Under the pieces are notes generated by a model. The model had not been told where the DNA came from. It searched no databases and worked only from the letters and a program-made list of their open reading frames with translations. Position numbers and translations under genes: made by a program. DNA of 22,049 bases, taken from contig CAKTSK010000031.1 in the NCBI GenBank assembly GCA_934597725.1, positions 1-22,049 on the forward strand, in the 5' to 3' direction. The DNA comes from an uncultured Eubacteriales bacterium (lineage in GTDB: Bacteria; Bacillota; Clostridia; Oscillospirales; Oscillospiraceae). Within the stretch, counting starts at the first letter, position 1. The number at the start of each line of letters is the position of its first letter. Below, piece by piece: positions 14,175 to 20,371 of the stretch.

Positions 14175-14661
14175 GGGCATCTCCTACTTTCTCGGCTTCC
14201 TGCCGCAAGATCTCCTCCAGCTGGGCGATCTCCCCCAGCAGATGGAGGAAGCGCTCCTCACCATAGGCAGCCACCACCCGCTGGTGATAGTCGCGCATGG
14301 CCTGACGGTGAGACTGGACAGAGGTGACGGCCGTTTCTGTGAGCAGGATATAGGTTCCTTCCTCGCCGTTGCCGTCGTGGGTCCAGCGGACCAGGCCCTG
14401 GTCCTTCAGAGAGCGGGCGATGGCCGAAACTTTGGGCATCGGCAGCCCCAGCTCCTGAACCATATCCTTCAGGTAGATCTTCTCGCTGCCGGTGTCTTGG
14501 GTGTGCTTGGACAGCAGCCAGATGAGCACATATTCGTCAGAGGCGTTCTCCTGGAATACATGCCGCAGAGCGGGGCTGTGAAAGAGTTTATCGACCCGCT
14601 CGGGGGAGAGGGTGCTCAGCACGCCGCCGGGCGCACGATCAGCCGTGTTGATGTCGGTCAT
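14161..14661 (-). CDS. MarR-like winged-helix regulator (second of a pair)
   Basis: A 166-aa protein with a winged-helix region around residues 45-115, including the recognition-helix stretch IYLKDMVQELGLPMPKVSAIARSLKDQGLVRW and a wing with a DGNGEEGTYILLTETA turn. The C-terminal third is a long dimerisation helix (ERFLHLLGEIAQLEEILRQEAEKV). It is like MarR proteins but the sequence is divergent. ATG 14661 has GAGGTGA about 7 nt upstream. It is the middle gene of marR-marR-citrate synthase, overlapping the next gene by 14 bp. It lacks a promoter of its own that I can see. Confidence 0.8.
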   Translation of the reverse strand: MTDINTADRAPGGVLSTLSPERVDKLFHSPALRHVFQENASDEYVLIWLLSKHTQDTGSEKIYLKDMVQELGLPMPKVSAIARSLKDQGLVRWTHDGNGEEGTYILLTETAVTSVQSHRQAMRDYHQRVVAAYGEERFLHLLGEIAQLEEILRQEAEKVGDAHEPT

Positions 14662-14710
14662 TTTGCGTTCACCTCGATAGAAAAAATGGCAAGAGTAAAA
14701 GCCACTTCAG

Positions 14711-15157
14711 TTAGACGGTGGGACTTGCTGTGGTCAGGTTGGACAGCAGTTTTTTCTGGATGCGGACCAGTTCCCGGGCATCCTCCGGCCCCAGATCTGC
14801 CAGCATCCGGGCAGCGGAGCGGATGGCGTTGGTCCGCAGGCGCTGGATCACCTCCAGCCCCTGGGGGCAGAGGGTGACGATGACCTGCCGGTTGTTCAGG
14901 GGGTCTGGCCCGCGGCAGATCAGGTGCTTGTCCTCCATCCGGTTGAGCAGGGCGGCGATGCGGGCCGTGCTGACCATGAGCCCCCGGCTCAGCTCCACCG
15001 GGTGGGCCTGCTGACGATGGGTGAGCAGGTAGTTCAGCACGAAGGATTCTCCCTGAGACAACCGGGTCATCATCTGCTGGTCAGGCATCCGCAGCAGTTC
15101 TTCATTCACTTGCAGCAGTTCGGTGGCTAAGCCCTCGTAGTTTGCCGTCATATCCAT
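14711..15157 (-). CDS. MarR family transcriptional regulator (first of a pair)
   Basis: A 148-aa MarR protein. The core winged helix spans residues about 35-100 with HPVELSRGLMVSTARIAALLNRMEDKHLICRGPDPLNNRQVIVTLCPQG, the classic MarR helix plus wing (D-x-x-N-R-x-x-x-V-x-L-x-x-x-G). Flanking helices make the dimer interface. ATG 15157 has GGGAG 5 nt upstream; a second ATG at 15151 is possible. It is the first gene of the operon from 15190-15218, and its operator-like palindrome at 15170-15192 lies between promoter and start codon, so it probably represses its own operon, including citrate synthase. Confidence 0.93.
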   Translation of the reverse strand: MDMTANYEGLATELLQVNEELLRMPDQQMMTRLSQGESFVLNYLLTHRQQAHPVELSRGLMVSTARIAALLNRMEDKHLICRGPDPLNNRQVIVTLCPQGLEVIQRLRTNAIRSAARMLADLGPEDARELVRIQKKLLSNLTTASPTV

Positions 15158-15169
15158 TGTCACTCCCAC

Positions 15170-15192
15170 AATGACTAACTATGTTAGCTATT
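15170..15192. promoter_or_regulatory. MarR operator-like palindrome
   Basis: Arms AATGACTAAC (15170-15179) and GTTAGCTATT (15183-15192) match at 8 of 10 positions, around a TAT centre. The site overlaps the transcription start just downstream of the -10 box, where a MarR dimer would block initiation. Confidence 0.65.
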
Positions 15193-15218
15193 GTACCAGA
15201 AAACGGAAAGCAAGTCAA
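15190..15218 (-). promoter_or_regulatory. promoter of the marR-marR-citrate synthase operon
   Basis: TTGACT (15218-15213) and TACAAT (15195-15190) on the minus strand with a 17-nt gap, 33 nt upstream of the first MarR ATG. Both boxes are one base from consensus. Confidence 0.85.
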
Positions 15219-15247
15219 CATTTCCCCTGGGGAAAAGGGGAACCGAA

Positions 15248-15262
15248 CGGGGCAGAACCCCG
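15248..15262 (-). terminator. possible weak hairpin after the dehydratase operon
   Basis: CGGGG (15248-15252) and CCCCG (15258-15262) form a 5-bp stem, with only short T stretches around. It lies 70 bp downstream of the stop of the dehydratase-activator gene and upstream of the MarR promoter. Weak as a terminator. Confidence 0.3.
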
Positions 15263-15285
15263 CAAAAATAGCTGAAAATCGCTGG

Positions 15286-15309
15286 AAATGTTAACAAAAT
15301 GTAACATTT
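15286..15309. promoter_or_regulatory. palindrome downstream of the dehydratase operon
   Basis: Perfect 8-bp arms AAATGTTA (15286-15293) and TAACATTT (15302-15309). The TTGTTAAC-like segment faintly resembles a Rex half site, but the spacing does not fit. It is 68 bp or more upstream of the -35 box of the MarR promoter, so its role is unclear. Confidence 0.3.
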
Positions 15310-15331
15310 TGCTGGGAGCAAACGTCCTAGC

Positions 15332-16972
15332 TCAGGGCAGCTCCCAGGCAAACAGCGCTGCGCCCAGAGCGCCGCACAGCTGGGCGTCGGGATGAATGAA
15401 CAGCGGCTGGTTCAGCTTTTCCTCGATGGCCGTCACCACGCCCCGGTTGCGGGAGACGCCGCCGGTCATCATACAGGGACCCTGTCCGCTGACCCGGCGG
15501 AAGAGGGCGGCAGCCCGGGTGGCCACGGATTGGTTCAGCCCGTGGACGATGTCCGGCAGCGCTTTGTTCTGGGCCACCAAGGAGACCACCTCCGAGTCGG
15601 CAAAGACCGTACACATGGAGGAAATGGTGATCTCCTCCTTCCAGTTCAGGCCGATGGCAGAGATCTCTTCCAGGGAGATCTCCAGGGTCCGGGCCATCAT
15701 TTCCAGAAAGCGGCCGGTGCCGGCGGCGCACTTGTCATTCATGACAAAGTTGGCCACGCTGCCGTCGGCTTCCAGGCGGATGACCTTGCTGTCCTGGCCG
15801 CCGATGTCGATGACGGTGCGCACGGCGGGATTTAGATGGTGCGCGCCCTTGGCGTGGCAGGTGATCTCCGTGATGGACTTGTCGCCGGTCTGGATGACGC
15901 TCCGGCCATAGCCGGTGGTCACTGTGGCGGTGAGGTCCTTCTGGGTCAGCCCTGCTTGCTGCAAAGCCTGTTCCAGGGCGCGCTGGGCGCCGTTGGAGGC
16001 TCCGGCCCCGGTGGGCAGGATGACCTTGGAGACGATGGTGCGCTCCTTGTCCAGAATGACCACGTCCGTGGTGGCCGAGCCGCTGTCGATGCCGGCGTAA
16101 TAGCCGTGTTTTTCCATGGGAGGTTCTCCTTTCAGGGCGCCGAACCCCTCGGCGAAAGCGTCCAGCCGGGTGCGCAGCTGCTCCCGGCTCTGGGTGGTGC
16201 CGTCGGACTCGATCTTCAGCAGGGGGCGGGAAAGCTGGTCCCGCAGGCTGGCGTATTCAAAGCCGTAGTAGTCGCAGAATTGCAGGGTGTGATAGACCAC
16301 GCCCTCCAACCCCGGCGTATTGTAAAGGGCCCGGCGGGCGGTGTTGTCTGTCATACGCATACAGGGAAGCTGCCCCAGCAGGTGGCGGGCATAGTCCTCC
16401 ATGAGGGCGGCGAAGTCCTCGGTGTCCTCGGGGGGATCGACCTGGCGGTTGTTGGCACAGGTGTTGTTGACCACCGGCAGGGGCATGGTGTCCTCCACCA
16501 GAGAGAACAGGTGTGAGCCCATCTTTGCCCCCAGCACCGCGATGTGCGGGCCGGGCAGGGGGGCGGGCTTCTGGAAGGCGGCAAAGAACGCCTTGCGGTC
16601 AAACTGGGTGCCTTTGTATGCGCTGTAGGCGTCCGCCAGGGCCAGAAGCTGGTCCCGGGCATGTTGGACGGAGCAGGCTTCCTGCTTGTGGAGCAGGTCC
16701 AGTAAGTAGAGAAAATCCAGGTTGCCAAAGGCCTTCAAAATGTCATAGGCGCTGCGGATGGTATCGCAGCAGTTGACCAGGACCAGTTCCTTGACCTGCC
16801 CGGCCATGGCCGCCTGGATGACCGATTTGCCGAAGCCGCACAGGTTGGGATGGGCCACCTGGTCGGACAGGTCGAAGTTTTCCGGGGCCTCGTCCAGCAG
16901 CTGGCACTGTCCGCCCAGCGCGGTGAGAAGCTCGGTGGGCGTGTATTTACAAACGTGATAGGTGATGCTCAT
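15332..16972 (-). CDS. 2-hydroxyacyl-CoA dehydratase subunit fused to its ATP-dependent activator
   Basis: A 546-aa two-part protein. Residues 1 to about 280 are like the D-component (HgdB-type) of 2-hydroxyacyl-CoA dehydratases, with candidate Fe-S cysteines at C45, C69-C70, C172 and C233 (QFCDYYGFEY). Residues 288-546 are an ASKHA-fold activator (HgdC/BcrAD/BadFG type): GIDSGSATTDVV (294-305), DIGGQDSK (389-396), CAAGTG (C415), SSMCTVFADSE (C454), TGGVSRNRG. In dimeric activators these two cysteines hold one shared 4Fe-4S cluster, and ATP hydrolysis drives electron transfer into the dehydratase. The activator half carries its own start: GAAAGGAG (16133-16126), 8 nt before an in-frame ATG at 16117, would give a free activator of 261 aa, the normal family length. 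ATG 16972 overlaps the upstream gene stop in ATGA. Confidence 0.9.
   Translation of the reverse strand: MSITYHVCKYTPTELLTALGGQCQLLDEAPENFDLSDQVAHPNLCGFGKSVIQAAMAGQVKELVLVNCCDTIRSAYDILKAFGNLDFLYLLDLLHKQEACSVQHARDQLLALADAYSAYKGTQFDRKAFFAAFQKPAPLPGPHIAVLGAKMGSHLFSLVEDTMPLPVVNNTCANNRQVDPPEDTEDFAALMEDYARHLLGQLPCMRMTDNTARRALYNTPGLEGVVYHTLQFCDYYGFEYASLRDQLSRPLLKIESDGTTQSREQLRTRLDAFAEGFGALKGEPPMEKHGYYAGIDSGSATTDVVILDKERTIVSKVILPTGAGASNGAQRALEQALQQAGLTQKDLTATVTTGYGRSVIQTGDKSITEITCHAKGAHHLNPAVRTVIDIGGQDSKVIRLEADGSVANFVMNDKCAAGTGRFLEMMARTLEISLEEISAIGLNWKEEITISSMCTVFADSEVVSLVAQNKALPDIVHGLNQSVATRAAALFRRVSGQGPCMMTGGVSRNRGVVTAIEEKLNQPLFIHPDAQLCGALGAALFAWELP
16115..16133 (-). promoter_or_regulatory. internal ribosome binding site and ATG for a free activator
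   Basis: GAAAGGAG (16133-16126), an 8-nt gap, then ATG (16117-16115). The Shine-Dalgarno bases are themselves read as the linker codons A-L-K-G-E-P-P of the fusion. Reading from this ATG gives MEKHGYYAGIDSGSATTD and on, the start expected for a stand-alone activator. Confidence 0.7.
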
Positions 16973-18231
16973 GCCTTGCCCTCCAATACTTCCAGAAAGG
17001 CTTCCACCCGGGTGGCGGCCTGTCCTTCTCCGCCGAAGCCCCGGTCGCAGCTGTCGCCGTCCAGGATCAGGGTGGGCAGCCCGGCCTCCTCCAGGAATTT
17101 CTTCCCCAGGCGCGCGCCGCCCAGGGTGTGCTTGCAGCCCCAGTGGCAGAACCAGACTGCGCCGTCGGCCTCCACGGTTTTGGCCACCTCCAGCGCCCGC
17201 TGGATCCGCCGCTCTGCCGGGCCGTTGAAGGGAGAGTAGACCAGGCGGCGGGCCATGGCCTCATAGGGCTTGGTGGGGTCGGCCTCCACGATGCCCTCGT
17301 AGCTCATGTCGCAGGCGGCGATCTGGACCCGGCTGCTCTGATCAAAGAGCTGCCGGAGCGGGGCGACCCAGTAGGGGGTGGTGTGGATCCACAGCAGCTG
17401 CTTGCCTTGGGAGGGCGGCGCGGTCTCCACTTCCCGGGCCAGCTGGCGGACATAGGCCTCGGTTTCCGGGGTCCCCAGCAGGAAGTGAAGGGCCGCTGTA
17501 CGCAGCAATTCGCTGGTCAGGCTGCTGCGGACCAGCTTTCCTGCCCGCCGGCGGAGGGTCCGGTCAAAGAGGGCCATGGTGCGCTGGCTGCGGGCGACGG
17601 TGCGGACCAGCTGGCCGTCGTCCACGGGGATGCCGGTCTGTCGGGTCAGGAATTCACTCATCTGGCGCAGCTGGCCTGCCACATACTCCACCGCCTGGGG
17701 AGAGGACTCGAAGGGGATGTCCAGGTTGAAGTGGGGGACCCCGTAGAACTCTGACAGGTGGCGGAAGGTGAGGGTGTTGGCATCGCAGGCCAGGGAGGTG
17801 GAGAGGATAAACCGAGGCTTGGGCATCAGGTCCATCCGGGCTGCGCCGATAAAGACCTTGTGATAGGAACACAAGCTGTTGGGGATGCCGGTGTCCTCTG
17901 CCTGATGGAGAAAAGGCTGTTCTGCCATCGCGCCGGAGAGGTAACTGGAAAATCCCTCACAGGAATAGGGATGCAGTCCCTGCAGGTGCAGGATCTCACA
18001 GGGCGTAAACAGGCTGACCATCACATTGTTCTGGGGCTTGGACAGGCAGGTGACCATGGCCTGATTGACCAGCTGAAAGAGCATCCGGTCCGACTTGGTG
18101 CTTTTCCGGGGCGTGAGTTTGTTTTTGATCCCGTTGGCCTGGAAGCCAACGGTCAGCAGCTGGCGTGCCCGCTGGGGATTGCTGACGGAAAGGGTGCCGA
18201 TCTTGGCACCGAACTGTTCGATGATGTCCAT
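16969..18231 (-). CDS. 2-hydroxyacyl-CoA dehydratase D-component family protein (HgdB-like)
   Basis: A 420-aa protein of the 2-hydroxyacyl-CoA dehydratase family (HgdB/FldC/BcrB-type; YjiM-like). Visible family features include a conserved cysteine and aromatic pattern: FTPCEILHLQGLHPYSCEGFSSYL near the N terminus, a middle segment ACDMSYEGIVEADPTKPYE, and the C-terminal block WFCHWGCKHTLGG, ending LDGDSCDRGFGGEGQAATRVEAFLEVL. The last block, with GDxCD and the Q-x-x-TR-x-E-AF end, is typical. Such subunits bind a 4Fe-4S cluster and radical intermediates in dehydration of 2-hydroxyacyl-CoAs, as in glutamate or aromatic/branched amino acid fermentation. ATG 18231 has AAAGGAGGT only 3-4 nt upstream. 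It overlaps the fusion gene by 4 bp (ATGA), so both are cotranslated. Substrate cannot be told. Either the two D-like proteins pair or this one serves as the catalytic partner of the fused half (inference). Confidence 0.88.
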   Translation of the reverse strand: MDIIEQFGAKIGTLSVSNPQRARQLLTVGFQANGIKNKLTPRKSTKSDRMLFQLVNQAMVTCLSKPQNNVMVSLFTPCEILHLQGLHPYSCEGFSSYLSGAMAEQPFLHQAEDTGIPNSLCSYHKVFIGAARMDLMPKPRFILSTSLACDANTLTFRHLSEFYGVPHFNLDIPFESSPQAVEYVAGQLRQMSEFLTRQTGIPVDDGQLVRTVARSQRTMALFDRTLRRRAGKLVRSSLTSELLRTAALHFLLGTPETEAYVRQLAREVETAPPSQGKQLLWIHTTPYWVAPLRQLFDQSSRVQIAACDMSYEGIVEADPTKPYEAMARRLVYSPFNGPAERRIQRALEVAKTVEADGAVWFCHWGCKHTLGGARLGKKFLEEAGLPTLILDGDSCDRGFGGEGQAATRVEAFLEVLEGKA

Positions 18232-18306
18232 AGGACCTCCTTTGTAAACCGGCAGAGGAGAGCCGGAGGGATCAGCGGCAAACGGCGCCGCGAAGAAACG
18301 ATGGGG

Positions 18307-18323
18307 AAAGCTGCCGGGGCAGC
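18307..18323 (-). terminator. possible weak terminator after the DUF2974 gene
   Basis: GCTGC (18310-18314) pairs with GCAGC (18319-18323) across a 4-nt loop, followed on the minus strand by only TTT. Some read-through into the dehydratase genes, 101 bp downstream, seems likely. Confidence 0.3.
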
Positions 18324-18332
18324 CGGGCCTCG

Positions 18333-19430
18333 TTACGGGCTGACAGCGCCGCCGGTGCCCATATTGACCAGGAAACGCCAGAGGTATGCCAGCATATCCC
18401 GCCGGGTCTCCGGCGGCAGAGCGGCATAGGCTTCCACCACGGCCAGCGCGCTGTCTGCCCAGCTTTGGGACAGCTCAGACAAGGTCTCTGCCTGAGAAGC
18501 AGACAGAAGGGAGAAAAAGACCTCGGTAAACTCTTCCCGCTCCTGAGAGGACATGGAGTCCACCCAGCCCTGAAAACCGGCGGACTCCCGCTCTCCTCTG
18601 CGGGAGCGGCGGGGCAGGGGGAGAAAGGTGGTGCCCTGCACCTCCCAGGAGAAGGGATCGTGCTGCCCCACAGTCCCTGCGCCGTGGCTCCGAATGACGA
18701 TGGCCCGGTCATCCTGGTGCAGCAGCGTGCCGACCAGGGAGGCTTGGGGAACGTAGGTGACGATCCGGTCGGCCAGGGCTTCGTAGGCGGGGGTGGCAGT
18801 CAGATCCCGGCCAAATCCGGGGCCGTCGTTGCTGTAGACTTGCAGGACCCGCTGCCGGAGGGGCAGGGGCGCGTGGACAGCGGCCCACACCGCCAGATTG
18901 CCGCCCTTGGAATGGCCGCCAATGCGGAGCCGCCCCGGGTGGCGCTGGGCCACCTGGATCAGGTATTCCTGGGCCAGAGCCTGGGCCGGGACCGGGAAGG
19001 CATAGCTCATGGCGAAGCACTCTTTCCAGCCGACCAGGGTGTCGTCTGTCCCGCGGAAGGCCAGGTATAGGGTGCCGTCGGGCAGACGGTAGGTGAGCGC
19101 GGCAAACTGGGTGTCGTCATCCAGAACACTCTGGCAAGAGCCGATCTGGACCTCGCGGAAACGGGGGCTTTGGGCGGCCTGCAGGAGCAGCTCGGGGGTA
19201 TCTTTGGCCATCACCAGGCCGATGGCGTCCCAGCCGGGACATTGGGTCAGGGCTTCTGCCGCTTGGGGGAGGGGGAGCCAACGGTCCTCCTCCGGTCCGG
19301 GAAGAATATCCTCGAAGGGAAGATAGGCGCAGGTGGAGAGGATCAGGTTATCCACCGGGCAGAAGGGGGCCACCCGGAAGGGCAGCACCCCCCGGACCTG
19401 GAGATAGTCCATGCAATTCTGGTAGCGCAC
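18333..19430 (-). CDS. DUF2974 (Mbeg1-like) alpha/beta hydrolase
   Basis: A 365-aa protein that I recognise as DUF2974/Mbeg1-like, a lipase-type alpha/beta hydrolase family of Firmicutes. The family opening MDYLQVRGVLPFRVAPFCPVDNLILS is here; AFRGTDDT at about residues 124-131 is the lid/oxyanion strand, and GGHSKGGNLA carries the nucleophile Ser174 in G-H-S-K-G. The rest is amphipathic helices. No signal peptide. The start is the GTG at 19430, with AAGGAGG 9 nt upstream; an in-frame opening back to 19481 would begin before the predicted transcription start from the extended -10 element at 19472-19480. An ATG at 19412 is an alternative. Substrate is unknown. Conservation of the serine motif supports an active esterase. 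Confidence 0.87.
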   Translation of the reverse strand: MRYQNCMDYLQVRGVLPFRVAPFCPVDNLILSTCAYLPFEDILPGPEEDRWLPLPQAAEALTQCPGWDAIGLVMAKDTPELLLQAAQSPRFREVQIGSCQSVLDDDTQFAALTYRLPDGTLYLAFRGTDDTLVGWKECFAMSYAFPVPAQALAQEYLIQVAQRHPGRLRIGGHSKGGNLAVWAAVHAPLPLRQRVLQVYSNDGPGFGRDLTATPAYEALADRIVTYVPQASLVGTLLHQDDRAIVIRSHGAGTVGQHDPFSWEVQGTTFLPLPRRSRRGERESAGFQGWVDSMSSQEREEFTEVFFSLLSASQAETLSELSQSWADSALAVVEAYAALPPETRRDMLAYLWRFLVNMGTGGAVSP

Positions 19431-19467
19431 AAAGCATCGCCTCCTTGGGAGTGTGTCTTCGTCAGGG

Positions 19468-20178
19468 TCATAGTATAGCACAGGTCACGGCTGGAGGGAA
19501 GAGGTTGTCAGACAACGATGTGTTGTCTGTGCAGAGCCGCCCACCCAGCCGGGGGTGACGGAAGCCCAAAAGGGCAGCCCCCAGCGGCTGATCCCCGCCG
19601 GGGGCTGCACAAAGAGTCACCTTCACCCCACCCAAGGGGCGCCAGAGAACAGAAAGTCCGTTGCAGATGCGCTCGGGACTTTTGCAGTCATAGCACCGCA
19701 GCTCCTCTCCCTTGGCGCAGGGCGTTTTCCGTGCCAGACGGCGGGCGTTCAGGGGGGCGGCGACGTTTCTCGCCCGCCAGAGCGCTTCGTCAAAGGTAGG
19801 GGCCACCTTGTTTTGGCCCACCAGATAGCATACGGTCTCATGGGCGGCGGTGGCGGCGGAGATCCGGTTCCCGGTGCCGTCGATGTTGAGCAGCTCTCCT
19901 GTTTCCGCTGCGGCGTTGACACTGGAAAGATAGACCTGCGCGGTGGCAGCTTGTGCTATGGTTTGGGGGCCGGGGGTGATCCAGTGCCAGTAGACGGTGT
20001 TCTGGGCAGAGAGTGCGTCATAGAGTCCCAGGTCGCGGATGGTGACGCTGCCGCCCAGGCCGATGGTTTTGCCGGAAAATCGGTCGGTCAGCCGGTCGAC
20101 CGCGTCCTGTCCGGTGGGACAGCGGAAAACGGTGAAGCCGGCGGTTTCCAGATTGTGTTGCAGACGGTCAAGATCCAT
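19468..20178 (-). CDS. LUD-domain protein (lactate utilization protein C/B-like) with extended tail
   Basis: A 236-aa protein. Residues 1 to about 200 look like the small LUD family (LutC/YkgG-related, PF02589): a start MDLDRLQHNLETAGFTVFRC, glycine-rich LGGSVTIRDLGLYDAL (41-56), SSVNAAAETGELLNIDGTGNRI (85-106), then a cysteine cluster (C154, C162, C165, C172) in KTPCAKGEELRCYDCKSPERICN. These cytosolic proteins are tied to lactate or redox metabolism; the biochemical role of this short form is not settled. The family normally ends soon after a ..QPLG..-like motif (here DQPLG at 196-200). The remaining 36 residues are low-similarity and read through a terminator-like hairpin and into the DUF2974 promoter, suggesting stop loss or a shifted frame. 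ATG 20178 has AAAGGAG 10 nt upstream. Confidence 0.83.
   Translation of the reverse strand: MDLDRLQHNLETAGFTVFRCPTGQDAVDRLTDRFSGKTIGLGGSVTIRDLGLYDALSAQNTVYWHWITPGPQTIAQAATAQVYLSSVNAAAETGELLNIDGTGNRISAATAAHETVCYLVGQNKVAPTFDEALWRARNVAAPLNARRLARKTPCAKGEELRCYDCKSPERICNGLSVLWRPLGGVKVTLCAAPGGDQPLGAALLGFRHPRLGGRLCTDNTSLSDNLFPPAVTCAIL
19472..19480 (-). promoter_or_regulatory. extended -10 promoter of the DUF2974 gene
   Basis: TGCTATACT on the minus strand gives a TG-n extended -10 with TATACT. The -35 region is weak. The predicted start falls near 19465, 35 nt upstream of the chosen GTG and inside the 3' end of the LUD gene, or right after it. Confidence 0.55.
19574..19608 (-). terminator. terminator-like hairpin inside the 3' end of the LUD gene
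   Basis: A 9-bp stem (19574-19582 with 19600-19608) continues past one mismatch by 4 more pairs around a 7-nt loop. CCTTTTGGG follows on the minus strand. It lies inside the reading frame (codons 191-202 of the LUD gene), where a terminator would be expected only after the natural stop. Confidence 0.55.
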
Positions 20179-20227
20179 GGAAGGTTTTCTCCTTTCAGGC
20201 GATGGATGGCACTTTTTTGTGGGTCTC

Positions 20228-20256
20228 AGTATACCACGGGACGAAAAGAAAGACAA
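20228..20256 (-). promoter_or_regulatory. promoter of the LUD gene
   Basis: TTGTCT (20256-20251) and TATACT (20233-20228) on the minus strand with a 17-nt gap, 50 nt upstream of the ATG. Confidence 0.75.
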
Positions 20257-20299
20257 GAAAAACGACAGCCGGACCCGGGGGATGGTGCGGGCGGACCGG

Positions 20300-20328
20300 T
20301 CTATCCCGGGACAGGGTGACATACACAT
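20300..20328 (+). promoter_or_regulatory. candidate sigma-E (mother-cell) promoter of spoIVA
   Basis: CATACACAT (20320-20328) fits the sigma-E -10 element (CATACAnT) except at the last base. TCTATC (20300-20305) about 14 nt upstream is a weak match to the -35 element. The start would be about 40 nt before the spoIVA ATG. In B. subtilis spoIVA is sigma-E dependent, which supports the call. Confidence 0.4.
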
Positions 20329-20371
20329 GAGAGGAGCCAACCTGAAACCACCCAGACGGAGGAGACAGATT

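Noticed and set aside
12819..14327. A 502-codon open frame antisense to the citrate synthase gene
   Set aside because: It lies opposite a complete citrate synthase with all catalytic residues and has a low-complexity Gly/Val/His-rich product with no start signals.
15286..15309. Rex operator
   Set aside because: Rex sites have TTGTTAA-N4-TTAACAA spacing; this palindrome shares only a half-site-like core and different arms.
19431..19481. N-terminal extension of the DUF2974 gene to 19481
   Set aside because: Its first codons lie at or upstream of the predicted -10 element and start of transcription, and family members begin near the GTG at 19430.
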